A DNA stretch of 64,000 nucleotides from UBA9676 sp963837105 (lineage in GTDB: Bacteria; Actinomycetota; Actinomycetes; Streptosporangiales; Streptosporangiaceae). Each line of letters begins with the position of its first letter. Within the stretch, counting starts at the first letter, position 1. A program made the translations under genes and the position numbers. The notes beneath the pieces are model-generated. The model saw only the letters and a list, made by a program, of their open reading frames with translations, made no database searches and was not told the origin of the DNA. Shown here piece after piece: positions 7,181 through 15,382 of this stretch. Location: the NCBI GenBank assembly GCA_963837105.1, contig CAWIMG010000034.1, positions 1-64,000 of the forward strand. Reading direction: 5' to 3'.

Positions 7181-7768
7181 GTGGCACATCTCAGCAAGGC
7201 CGAACTCGAAGCTGGCCTGGACGTCGTGCGCGGCTCGCCGCCGGACTGGGGGCCGGTCGAACTGATCGTCCGCCGCCCGGCCGTGGACGCGCGGGAGGCC
7301 CTGCCAGCGGCCGAGCTGGACGTGATCACCGGCCTGGTGGGCGACACCTGGCCGGTGCGCGGCAGCAGCAGCACCCCGGATGGCTCACCACAGCCCGACG
7401 CCCAGCTGACGGTGATGAACTCGCGCGCCGCCCTGCTCGTGGCGCAGGTCCCGGACCGCCGGTTGCTGGCCGGTGATCAGCTGTATGTCGATCTCGACCT
7501 CAGCCCGGCCAATCTGCCGCCCGGCAGCAGGCTGGCGGTCGGCTCGGCCGTCATCGAGGTGTCGGCCCGGCCGCATCTGGGCTGCGCCAAATTCGCCGCC
7601 AGGTTCGGCCAGGACGCGTGGCGGTTCGTCAACTCACGGGTGGGCCGGGAACTGCGGCTGCGCGGGCTGAATGCCCGTATACTCAGCTCCGGCACCGTCC
7701 GGCTCGGGGACAAAGTGCACAAGCTGGCGGACTCAGGCAGCGGCCACCAGGCCCCTACGCTGGGCTGA
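7181..7768 (+). CDS. MOSC domain-containing protein
   Basis: 195 residues from GTG 7181 (MAHLSKAELEAGLD, where homologues begin). The core has ELDVITGLVGDTW, LTVMNSRAALLVAQ, GDQLYVDLDLSPANLPPGSR and the Cys-containing loop VSARPHLGCAKFAARFG that marks MOSC (molybdenum cofactor sulfurase C-terminal) domains. In this family the Cys is thought to handle a sulfur atom or act in Mo-cofactor-dependent reductases. The GGAGG lies unusually close to the GTG. The stop overlaps the next ATG (TGATG, 7766-7770), so it is translationally coupled to the phosphotransferase gene. Confidence 0.85.
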   Translation: MAHLSKAELEAGLDVVRGSPPDWGPVELIVRRPAVDAREALPAAELDVITGLVGDTWPVRGSSSTPDGSPQPDAQLTVMNSRAALLVAQVPDRRLLAGDQLYVDLDLSPANLPPGSRLAVGSAVIEVSARPHLGCAKFAARFGQDAWRFVNSRVGRELRLRGLNARILSSGTVRLGDKVHKLADSGSGHQAPTLG

Positions 7769-8670
7769 TGGAACAGCCATCATCGGACCGGCCGCTGGAC
7801 GCGCAGGTGGTGTCCGGCCTGATCGCCGCCCAGTTCCCCGGCCTGCGCGGGCAGCCGGTTAACTGGCTCGCTGCCGGATGGGACAACGAGCTGTTCAGCG
7901 TGGGCGGGGAGTGGATCCTGCGCTTTCCCCGGCGGGCGGAGCGGGTGCCGTGGCTGACCCGCGAGATCACGATCATGTCGATGCTGGCCGGCCCGCTCGC
8001 CCCGCTTGTTCCGGTGTTCGAGCTGATCGGCGCGCCCAGCGGCGCCTTTCCCTATCCGTTTGTCGGATACCGGCGGCTGCCCGGGGTCAGTGCCGACCAA
8101 ATCCCGGCGGCCGGCCGGACCGGGCTGGCCGCCGGCATCGCCAAGCTGTTCAGCGCACTGCACCGGATCGATCCCGGCGGGCTGCCGCCAACGCCAGGCG
8201 GCTGGGAGCACGAGTCCTGGGACGAGCTTCTGGCCGACCTGGTCACCGCCGCCGGCCTTGCCAGGCCGCTGCTGCGCCCGGGCACGCTGGCCAGGGCCGG
8301 GCCTTATCTGGCCGGGCAGGTGCCAGCACCAGCACAGGAGGGCCCAAGCCGGTTCATCCACAACGACATCTGCGCCGAGCATCTGATCGCCGACCCGGGC
8401 ACCGGGCGGCTGACCGGCCTGATCGACTTCACCGACGCCATGGCCGGCGACCCAGTGCATGACTTCGCAGGCTTGATCACGGTCGGCGGCTATCGGTTCA
8501 TCGGCGAGGTGGCGGCCGGATATGACCTGCCGCTCGGCGGTGGATTCCGGGCCCGGCTGGAGTGGCTCTGCCGGGTCCTCACTCTTACCTGGCTGGCCGA
8601 GGCCACGGCTGCTGACCCGGCGAGCGCGCCGGTCCACCTGTCCTGGGTGGACCGCGCCTTCGCCAACTGA
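7768..8670 (+). CDS. Aminoglycoside/choline kinase-like phosphotransferase
   Basis: 300 residues. Kinase-like fold: N-lobe with GWDNELFSVGGEWILRFPRR (nucleotide and Lys/Arg region), C-lobe with the catalytic loop FIHNDICAEHLI (Asp200; the usual Asn of the HxDxxxxN motif is His205 here) and the metal-binding LIDFTDAMAGDPVHDFAGL (Asp220). Members phosphorylate small hydroxyl- or amine-containing substrates such as antibiotics, choline or homoserine. The substrate cannot be read from sequence. Start 7768 overlaps the MOSC stop. Resistance should not be inferred; most chromosomal actinomycete members have unknown substrates. Confidence 0.85.
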   Translation: MEQPSSDRPLDAQVVSGLIAAQFPGLRGQPVNWLAAGWDNELFSVGGEWILRFPRRAERVPWLTREITIMSMLAGPLAPLVPVFELIGAPSGAFPYPFVGYRRLPGVSADQIPAAGRTGLAAGIAKLFSALHRIDPGGLPPTPGGWEHESWDELLADLVTAAGLARPLLRPGTLARAGPYLAGQVPAPAQEGPSRFIHNDICAEHLIADPGTGRLTGLIDFTDAMAGDPVHDFAGLITVGGYRFIGEVAAGYDLPLGGGFRARLEWLCRVLTLTWLAEATAADPASAPVHLSWVDRAFAN

Positions 8671-8721
8671 CAGCCAAGCGCCCGCCCGCAAGCCGCGGAT
8701 GCAGCCGCGCCGGGCCAGGCC

Positions 8722-9756
8722 TCACACCCAGCGCAGGGTGAAACGCGTCAGGGTGTAGCCGAAGGCGTTCACCGTGGGCTGGATGAAGTTGTCCCGGATA
8801 GTCCGGAGCGCCTCGGTCTCAGCCGCCCTGAGCAGTGGGCCGGTCACCATGGGCGCGTGCCGGGATTTGTAGAACGCGATCTGCTGTGCCTGGGTGTAGA
8901 GAACAGACTCGGGGAACTGGGGCTTGAGCACGACGCCGCAGCCAAGGCCCGGATAGGTCCAGCTGTGCTGAGTGTCGATCGGCCGGGATGGCACGTTGTC
9001 GATGGTCACGTCGTGCACAGAGCCAGGCAGCTGCGGGTGCGGCAGGACCATGGTGATCGCCAGCCTGCCGGGCACGCCCGTGACTGGGTGACTGAGCACC
9101 TGAAGCTGGTAGTGACCAGCTGAGGCCTGCCACCACGACGGGCCGGGGTTGAGGTCGACGGTGGCCGAGGTGTGAGCTACCGCGTAGAAGGTGCTCGCGT
9201 ACCAGCATGGCCAGGGCCCGATGCTCTTGCTCACCCTGTGCGTGAACGTGAAGCTGAAGTTCGCCTGCCCCAGCGCCGGCCGGGAGATGCCCTCGATTCG
9301 CTGCAGCACCCACGGCCCGAGGTCAACGTTCGTCGTGGTGCCCGCACTGATCGACTGCCACGGCCAGGCGAGGCTGATGTGCGGGAGGCGAACCTGAAGC
9401 CCGGTAAGGTGCAGTACAGCGGAGAGCGCCATCATCGTCACGGCCGCGATCACCCGCCGGAAGATCAGGCCCGTCACCAGCGCCGCGGCAGTCCACTTCA
9501 GCCACCGCACGAGCGAGCGGTGGCGCGGCTGCGCCGGGGCCCAGCCAGCCTGCCCAGCGCCGGGCCAGTCCGGGCCTGACTGGCCGGCCGCGGTGTGGGC
9601 GGCCAGCGGGGGCATCTGCTGCGGGGGCTGGCTCGGGCCGCCTGCGGCTGGCGGCGGCCCAGCCCGACTGCCGCCCATACCAGGCTGGTACCCGGCAGGC
9701 ACCCGCGGCCGGCTGCTGGTCAGCAGGTTCAGCATCATCAGCAGGAGCCGGATCAC
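8722..9756 (-). CDS. Membrane protein with extracellular domain, unknown function
   Basis: 344 residues from GTG 9756 (VIRLLLMMLNLLTSSRP; AGAGGG eight bases upstream). A Pro/Gly/Gln-rich cytoplasmic stretch (residues ~15-75) is followed by a hydrophobic segment WTAAALVTGLIFRRVIAAV and MMALSAVLHLTGL that should span the membrane. A ~220-residue C-terminal domain rich in Trp and aromatic strands (HISLAWPWQSISAG, IGPWPCWYASTFYAVAHTSA) follows. No family is recognised. It is the last gene of a minus-strand group with the glucosaminidase gene (36-base gap) and the anchor protein at 13045. Such trios of membrane and wall-hydrolase genes resemble parts of conjugation or secretion apparatus, which is an inference. 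Confidence 0.65.
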   Translation of the reverse strand: MIRLLLMMLNLLTSSRPRVPAGYQPGMGGSRAGPPPAAGGPSQPPQQMPPLAAHTAAGQSGPDWPGAGQAGWAPAQPRHRSLVRWLKWTAAALVTGLIFRRVIAAVTMMALSAVLHLTGLQVRLPHISLAWPWQSISAGTTTNVDLGPWVLQRIEGISRPALGQANFSFTFTHRVSKSIGPWPCWYASTFYAVAHTSATVDLNPGPSWWQASAGHYQLQVLSHPVTGVPGRLAITMVLPHPQLPGSVHDVTIDNVPSRPIDTQHSWTYPGLGCGVVLKPQFPESVLYTQAQQIAFYKSRHAPMVTGPLLRAAETEALRTIRDNFIQPTVNAFGYTLTRFTLRWV

Positions 9757-9791
9757 CGGGCCCACCCTCTTTCTGTGTGCGACATGACTGC

Positions 9792-11861
9792 TCAGACGGT
9801 TGCCGGGAAGTTCAGGCTCAGCACGATCGGGACAGCGCCAAACGGCTTCCGGAACCGGCTGCCCGGTTTGTCGGGAGTGTTCGGGTCGGCGATGTCGGGC
9901 CACCGCATGCTGGTGTGGTGGTCGGTCAGGCCGGCCACCGAGTACGGGAACTCCATGGCCGAGGTTTGATGCGCCCTGAGCAGGCCGCCCCAGCGGAACG
10001 CGGCGTATGCGCTGGCCAGCTCCCGCACGGACAGCTCGGCCGCGCTGGCCAGGTCGATCCCGTACACGGCGACGGCGAGGTCAACCAGGTCAATGGCGCA
10101 CTGGGCGAGCGCGGCGGACTTGGTCCGGTACACCGTGCCGTCCGGGTTGACGGTGCCAAGCCGCTCGCCGTGTACCGGCGAGTAGCGGGGCCGTGCCTCG
10201 CACTGCATCCAGTCGCAGGCGGCCAGCAGCCGCCAGTCGATGCCGGTGTCGCTGGCCACGTCGCGGTACAGCGGCTCGGCCCGGAGCAGCGTTGCCCGGG
10301 CGGTGCTGGTGAAGGCCTGCCGGACCGGAAGCGGAATCTGATGCCGGAACTGCACCGCCTGGAGGGTGACTGCCGCCGTGAGCACGGGGCTGGCAGGTCG
10401 CGCCGGGCTGCGCCCGGCGGGCGCGGGCGGGCGGTCGGCCGCCACGCCGCCTGGCCGCGTGGGGCGCGCAGGCATGGCAGCGGCGGACGGCGCGCTGACC
10501 GGCGGCACAAAGCCTGGCTGCAGGCCCGGGGCGGGACCAGCTGGCCGCCGGCTGACCCGCGGGGCGGGCGAAGCCTGCGAAGCGGCCGGCTGGGATGCAG
10601 CCGGGTGGGGAGCCGGTGCCCACGGCGTGGCCGGGTGGGGGGCCGGTACCCGCGACGTGGCCGGGTGGGGAATCGGTGCCCATGGCGTGGCCGGGTGGGG
10701 AGCCGGTGCCCATGGCGTGGCCGGGTGGGGAGCCCGGGCATGCGGCCGGGCTGGCGGGGGAGCGGCTGCTGGTGCTGCGGCCGGTTGCCTTCCTGCGGGC
10801 GGGGTGTCCGCCGACCGGCTGCTGGGCGCCTGCCCGTTCGTGCCTTGCCCGGGGACTCCCGGCCCAGTGCGGTCCGGAGACGAGGCCACCGCGCCGGACC
10901 TGCCCGGCCGGGAGACGGCCGGTCCATGTCTGTCCGGCGGGGAGACCGCCGGTCCCGGGCTGACGGGGAAGCTGACCACGGGTCCGGGTGTGACAGCCGG
11001 TTCGGGCGCTGTCTGGTCGGGAGCCGGCTGCGACGGCACCGGCCCGGGGCTGACCGGAAGAGTGGCCACCGGCTGCGGGCTGCTGGCAGGTCCCTGGGTG
11101 CCGGGTTCCGGGCTGACCTGCCCGGTCATCGGGGATCTGGGTGTGGCAGACGACGGAGTCGCCGGCAATGAGATAGGCGCGGGCGGGGTGGCTGGCGGGA
11201 CCGCCCGGGCCGCCAGGCCGCCGCCGGCCGGGGCAGGGCGGGCAGAAGCTGCCGGGGTGACCTCGTCGTAGCGGTAGAGGTTGTACCGGCGCATCAGGCT
11301 GATCAGCTTGGTGCCGTATTCGGGGTCTGTCGCGTACACGCCGGTCAGCGAGGAGGCGAAGGCGTTCGGGTCGCGCCGGTGCGACATCGTCCGGCGGTAG
11401 TAGTCGCTGGTCGCCAGCAGCTTGCCGTGGTCGTCGATGCTCTCTGCGGCGCTCCGGTAGACGCGGAAGGAGCTGGTCTGCATCACCGACTGGCCGTTGA
11501 GGTACTCCGAGGAGGGCTCTTGCACGCGGCCGGCCGGGCCGGTGCCCTTGATGCCGAACAGGTTGTGGTCCTGACTGGCGAGCTGGCTCTGGCCCCAGCC
11601 GGATTCCACGATCGCCTGCGCGATCGTGACGGAGGCCGGCACGCCATACCGGCGCTGGGCGTCGACGGCGCCGGGGGCGATCTGGTTGATGAAGGCCCGC
11701 TCCGCTGGTGTCTCCGGCACCGCCGGGTGCGCAGGGGGAAGGTGAGGCCGCTGGTGGGGCGGACCCACGGTCAGCCGGAGCGGGGCGATCGGGAGGCCGG
11801 GGATGGGCGCGGTCCCGGCCTGTCCCAGACTGCTGGGCAGCGACCGACCCCAGCAGGCCAC
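9792..11861 (-). CDS. Peptidoglycan hydrolase: glucosaminidase domain plus lysozyme-like C-terminus
   Basis: C-terminal part of a very large wall enzyme, or a separate gene starting at GTG 11861. It has a FlgJ/LytG-type glucosaminidase domain (AFINQIAPGAVDAQRRYG, SVTIAQAIVESGWGQSQLAS with the catalytic Glu, NLFGIKG, DDHGKLLATSDYYR, YATDPEYGTKLISLMRRY). A long Pro/Ser/Ala linker with tandem decapeptide repeats follows. The last ~230 residues may be lysozyme-like (DIDWRLLAACDWMQCEARP-type start at GIDWRLL; YSPVHGERLGTVNPDGTVY). The domain normally cleaves between N-acetylglucosamine and N-acetylmuramic acid. The frame differs from that of the upstream CHAP-like segment, so a frameshift near 11820-11840 probably splits one gene. 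Confidence 0.7.
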   Translation of the reverse strand: MACWGRSLPSSLGQAGTAPIPGLPIAPLRLTVGPPHQRPHLPPAHPAVPETPAERAFINQIAPGAVDAQRRYGVPASVTIAQAIVESGWGQSQLASQDHNLFGIKGTGPAGRVQEPSSEYLNGQSVMQTSSFRVYRSAAESIDDHGKLLATSDYYRRTMSHRRDPNAFASSLTGVYATDPEYGTKLISLMRRYNLYRYDEVTPAASARPAPAGGGLAARAVPPATPPAPISLPATPSSATPRSPMTGQVSPEPGTQGPASSPQPVATLPVSPGPVPSQPAPDQTAPEPAVTPGPVVSFPVSPGPAVSPPDRHGPAVSRPGRSGAVASSPDRTGPGVPGQGTNGQAPSSRSADTPPAGRQPAAAPAAAPPPARPHARAPHPATPWAPAPHPATPWAPIPHPATSRVPAPHPATPWAPAPHPAASQPAASQASPAPRVSRRPAGPAPGLQPGFVPPVSAPSAAAMPARPTRPGGVAADRPPAPAGRSPARPASPVLTAAVTLQAVQFRHQIPLPVRQAFTSTARATLLRAEPLYRDVASDTGIDWRLLAACDWMQCEARPRYSPVHGERLGTVNPDGTVYRTKSAALAQCAIDLVDLAVAVYGIDLASAAELSVRELASAYAAFRWGGLLRAHQTSAMEFPYSVAGLTDHHTSMRWPDIADPNTPDKPGSRFRKPFGAVPIVLSLNFPATV
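10601..10750 (-). repeat. 30-base tandem repeats encoding APHPATPWAP units
   Basis: Four full units start at 10601, 10631, 10661 and 10691, and a partial fifth runs to about 10750. Each begins CCGGGTGGGG on the plus strand. On the coding strand they encode APHPATPWAP-type decapeptides with small substitutions (IPHPATSRVP in one copy). They form part of the Pro-rich spacer between the glucosaminidase and C-terminal domains, comparable to wall-spanning linkers. Copy number probably varies between strains. Confidence 0.85.
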
Positions 11862-12993
11862 GGAACATAGGGTCCGCGGTGACGCCAGGACTGGCTGCGG
11901 CGGGGACTGGCGCATCGGCGCGCGGCTGGCCCGGCTGTTCGGTGCCGCTCCCGGGACGGTCGGCCCCGGCCAGCGGGTGGTGCTCCTGGTTGCCAGCATG
12001 CCGCTGCCGGGCGGCGGGCGGGCCAGGCGCTGGCAGTCCAGGAATGACCAGCTCATTGGCGGGTGATGCCTGCTCCGCGCTGGCCGCGCGCGCGCCCGCG
12101 GCACCTCCGCGACCGCCCGGGCTGGTGGTCGCGGACGGCCCAGCAGCCGCCGGGCCGGCGACGGCCGCCGGGCCTACGACCGCCGCCGGCGTCTCGGTGG
12201 CGCCCGCCGGTGGCCGTGGCCGGCCTGCCCGGTGGCCCGGCGGCTGCGCTCCAGCCTGGCTATCCAGCCCTGCCGGAGTTGGGCCGCCGTTGTTGACGAA
12301 GCCAGCGACACCCAGGGCTCCCAGCGGGCCGTGGTACTGGTGGGAATTGACCGAGAAGTTCGGCAGCGAGTCGCCACCGATAGTGGACAGCACCCCACCC
12401 GCATATTTGGTGACAACCTCGATATGGCCGGGGAACAGCACCCAGTCGCCGGGCAGCGGCCGGTAGCCGTCGCCGAGCGGATGCCAGCGGTGATGGGCCT
12501 CCGCGTCCTGCAGCACCGACGTGATGCCGGGTGAGGCTGGATTGGGCTCCACCCGGGCATCCACCCACTTGTGCAGCGGCCACGGGTAGGACGTGCCGCC
12601 GGTCACCCAGCTGTGCTGGCCGACCGCCTGAGCGGCCAGCTCCAGGGTCAGGCTGGCGAACGCGGCACACGACTGGCCGTGATCGACGCCATTGACACTG
12701 TCGTGCTGCCAGATGATCGACTCCATCTGGGCCGGAGTCTTGCCCCGCGCCATCCGCAGGAACAGGTGGGCGAAGTTGACGATGGCCGATCGCAGGGGGA
12801 CATCATCGGCAGTGGCCGGCTTGGCCGCCTTGGCGAGAGCCAGCAGGTGGACCGGCAGGCTGGCCGGGGAGGTCAGGTCGGCTGCCGTCCGCGGGGTGAA
12901 GGTAAATCCGGTCACGGCCCCGCTCGCGCCAAGGCTCACCAGTGCGGTCAGCTGCTGCCACACGGGCTTGCCGGCAGAATGCACGCGGTTCAC
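11822..12993 (-). pseudogene. CHAP-like N-terminal part of the large peptidoglycan hydrolase
   Basis: Starts at GTG 12993 (MNRVHSAGKPVWQQLTAL). The conserved part carries GQSCAAFASLTLELAAQAVG (candidate catalytic Cys), HKWVDARVEPNP, PGDWVLFPGHIEVVTKYAGG (candidate catalytic His) and LSTIGGDSLPNFSVNSHQYH. This is the layout of CHAP/NlpC-type amidases that cut the peptide stem or cross-bridge. After ~220 residues it passes into a Pro/Ala-rich linker up to MFRGLLGSVAAQQSG. There the frame that continues toward the glucosaminidase domain changes, at about 11820-11840. Beyond that point this frame stays open only because of base composition. I infer one gene of ~1060 residues broken by an indel. 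Confidence 0.6.
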
Positions 12994-13044
12994 CTCATTT
13001 CTGCTGCCGATCGGGTATGCCCGGGCCGGGCCAGCCGGCGCTGG

Positions 13045-14049
13045 TCAGGCGGTGAAGCCCGGACCAAGCAACTGCCGGAGGATCACCTGGACCTGCGGAT
13101 TACCGGGATCGTTCGCGTTCTGGAACAGCACCGCCGCGTCCTGGGCGGACTGCGCGCTGGCTCCCGGCACCCAGTGCTGGAAGATGTCCGCCACCAGGGC
13201 CCCCTGGCCGACCGCAGTGACCGGCCGGGCACACAGGTCGGGGAAGCCCCTGTGCGCGGCGAGCGCCGCGGACCCGGTGTAGCGCAGGCAATCCGCGCTG
13301 CCGCTCTCCAGCCCGGGCTGGATGACCAGGCTGCCGTTGGCCCCCGTCACCGTCGCACCGCCAACGATGTTGTTGATGGCCCGGGCCGCGACGGCCAGGC
13401 TGTCCAGCGGGTTCGCCGGGTTGTACGGGTGGTGCAGGTTCAGCGACCAGGCAATCTCCCCGCCCTCGGCGGGGGTGATCGGCTCCAGGCCCTGCCGGCC
13501 GGTCCGGGTGCTCGCGAAGCTGGGGTTGTCGTGGCTGGTCATCAGTGCGAAGACCCACAGGATCTGGCGGGTGGCCTTCGCGCAGGCGAAGTTGATCTGT
13601 CCCGGCTCGGACTTCACATCCGGGTTCTGGCAGGCGGTGGCCGCCTCGGCCTGGACCTTGGCCACCCCAGCCGGCCAGGAAGCGCTGGGGCCGGGCCACA
13701 TCAGCACTACCGCGGCGGCTACCACAGCCGCGCCGATTGCGGTGGCAAGCACCGCTCTGCCGTTGTGCCACCGGCGGCGCCGGTAGGCGCTGGGCCGGCC
13801 GTGGCTGACGAACTCGTCGGTACGGGACTCGGCCGGTTCCGCGGCCCAGGCGTCAGCCAGCCCGGCCGAGTCCGCATAGGCCTCTTCGGGCTCAAACGCC
13901 CAGGCTGCGGGGGCGGCCGCCGCTGACCGCGCCAGCTGAGCCAGCGTGCGCTGCGTCTCGGCAAGCTCGCGCCGCAGTTCGGCGGCCCGGTCGTTCAGGT
14001 CAGCCAGCCGCTGCCGCTTGATCTCGAAGCTGTCCGCTGTCGAAGTCAC
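13045..14049 (-). CDS. Coiled-coil single-pass membrane protein, unknown function
   Basis: 334 residues from GTG 14049 with GGAGG well placed upstream. The N-terminal coiled coil (KRQRLADLNDRAAELRRELA and following ETQRTLAQLAR) is followed by an acidic linker. One transmembrane helix follows (AVLATAIGAAVVAAAVVLMW, residues ~98-118), then a ~215-residue extracytoplasmic domain with four Cys and repeated VAARAINNIVGG, GALVADIFQHWVPGAS-like helices. No family recognised. First gene of the minus-strand trio with the wall hydrolase 52 bases downstream, so it may anchor or recruit that enzyme. Two LexA-like boxes lie about 150-190 bases upstream of its start. Confidence 0.65.
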   Translation of the reverse strand: MTSTADSFEIKRQRLADLNDRAAELRRELAETQRTLAQLARSAAAAPAAWAFEPEEAYADSAGLADAWAAEPAESRTDEFVSHGRPSAYRRRRWHNGRAVLATAIGAAVVAAAVVLMWPGPSASWPAGVAKVQAEAATACQNPDVKSEPGQINFACAKATRQILWVFALMTSHDNPSFASTRTGRQGLEPITPAEGGEIAWSLNLHHPYNPANPLDSLAVAARAINNIVGGATVTGANGSLVIQPGLESGSADCLRYTGSAALAAHRGFPDLCARPVTAVGQGALVADIFQHWVPGASAQSAQDAAVLFQNANDPGNPQVQVILRQLLGPGFTA

Positions 14050-14194
14050 CAGGTCACCTCCAGCTTGCCGCCCTGCTCGTCGCCTGGCCCATGGCCGGTC
14101 CGGTGGGCACGCGGATCTGCCGTTGGGCTTGCGCCTGCGGGCAAGGGGTGTGACCGTGGACAGTCGATGCCGGCGACCAGGGGCATGTCCGTAT

Positions 14195-14240
14195 TAGAAC
14201 ATAAGTTCGATAGCGATGTGAAGCTAGAAAGCTTGTTCGA
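14195..14240 (-). promoter_or_regulatory. Two LexA-like (SOS) boxes in an AT-rich promoter region
   Basis: GAAC-ATAA-GTTC (14197-14208, followed by GA) matches the actinobacterial LexA consensus CGAAC-N4-GTTCG except at the first base. A second, weaker site GAAA-GCTT-GTTC lies at 14227-14238. Both are in a locally AT-rich stretch (about 14190-14275), the only such stretch between the convergently placed SGNH gene end and the start of the minus-strand envelope gene group at 14049. The rest of the gap 14050-14428 shows no gene. Confidence 0.45.
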
Positions 14241-14428
14241 AACTAAATTCCAAGCATGTAATTTGACCTGCGGATAGTGGGCTCGCGGCGAGCCCTCCAG
14301 GGTCCGTCGCTGCTGCCTGCGACCCGCGGTGGTCGCCGCTATGTCTGATTTTGGCCCGACATAACCAGGCGGAGTGGTCTCCTGGCAACAGCGGTGTGCA
14401 CGGGCCAGCAGGGCAGCGGGCAGCCGCG

Positions 14429-15358
14429 TCAGGCCCCGTCGGCGGTCAGGAAGGCCTGCGCGATCACCCGGTAACCAGCCTGGTTGGCGTGCACGTTCGG
14501 CCCACGCGGCGGTGCCGCGCATTCCCAGGTCCACCGGCAGATATCTGCCACGTTACGGGGCAGGGTGCCGAGCCCGGGCACGGCAACCTGGTTGCCGAAG
14601 TCCCCGCTCTGGAAGGCCCTGAACACGTTCGCCACCCGCACTCCGAATCGCTGGTACACCCGCCCCAGCAGGTCGTTGTAGCCCGCGACGACCGGCTCGA
14701 CCAGCCGGGCAACGGCCTGGCCGGTCAGTCCATCCCGCCACTCGGCGAGCGCGGGCAGGTAGTAGTTCATGGCGATGATCCTGGTGTGCGGCGCTGCCGC
14801 GCGCAGCCTGGTCAGGATCGTCGCCAGGTTGGCCGTCGCCAGCGGGATGGCCTGCCCGACGCAGCCAGCGAGCTTGCTCACCGACGGCTTGGTGATGCAC
14901 GAGTCGGGGTCGTTGGCCCCGATGTCCAGTGTGATCAGCGACACCCGCCGCTGGCTGTGCAGGAAGCGCACCGCAGCGGCCAGCTGTGATCCCCCCGCAT
15001 AGTGGCAGATCCCACCGTTGATCATGGTGGCGGTGGTTTCCCCCATGCAGCCGAGCTTGATCAGCTGCAAGCCCGGCTGGCGGGCCCGCAGGAGTGTGTA
15101 GAGCTGATCCGGGTACCCGTCCGGTGTCGAGATACTCACCCCGGCCGCGTCCGGCTGGACGCCCTGTGACAGGGAGTCGCCCAGCGCCAGGTAGTAGCTG
15201 GCGGGTGGCGGGTGGCGGGGTGTCACCCGGTGCATGGCGCTCGGCGGGCGGCGCGGCGGCACCCGGTGCGTGGTGGGCGCCGCGGCGGCGCAACCGGCCA
15301 GTGCCGCGGTGACAGCGCAGGCACTGATCAGGCTGAGCGCGGGGAGCAGGCGGCGCAT
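14429..15358 (-). CDS. Secreted SGNH/GDSL-family hydrolase, lipoprotein
   Basis: 309 residues. The signal peptide ends in a lipobox (AALAGCAAA, Cys23), so the enzyme should be membrane-anchored outside the cell. A His/Arg/Pro-rich spacer leads into SGNH blocks: YYLALGDSLSQG (nucleophile Ser), LIKLGCMGETTATM (Gly block), LITLDIGANDPDS (Asn block) and the C-terminal GPNVHANQAGYRVIAQAF (His block). Members hydrolyse esters of lipids or acetylated sugars. Four further Cys residues may form disulfides. Transcribed alone toward the envelope gene group; the ATG at 15358 follows an MFS gene end by 25 bases and could share its transcript. Confidence 0.9.
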   Translation of the reverse strand: MRRLLPALSLISACAVTAALAGCAAAAPTTHRVPPRRPPSAMHRVTPRHPPPASYYLALGDSLSQGVQPDAAGVSISTPDGYPDQLYTLLRARQPGLQLIKLGCMGETTATMINGGICHYAGGSQLAAAVRFLHSQRRVSLITLDIGANDPDSCITKPSVSKLAGCVGQAIPLATANLATILTRLRAAAPHTRIIAMNYYLPALAEWRDGLTGQAVARLVEPVVAGYNDLLGRVYQRFGVRVANVFRAFQSGDFGNQVAVPGLGTLPRNVADICRWTWECAAPPRGPNVHANQAGYRVIAQAFLTADGA

Positions 15359-15382
15359 GCCTTTCCATCGGGTCGGGGTGCC

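Noticed and set aside
7768..8670. Antibiotic resistance kinase
   Set aside because: Fold and catalytic residues fit phosphotransferases generally, but nothing indicates an antibiotic substrate.
10601..10750. Possible CRISPR array from 30-base repeats
   Set aside because: Repeats are contiguous without spacers and encode in-frame decapeptides within a protein linker; no cas genes.
10090..11820. Continuation of the CHAP-like frame for another ~570 codons
   Set aside because: The translation is low-complexity and the glucosaminidase domain is in the other frame, so this part is a shadow after the frameshift.
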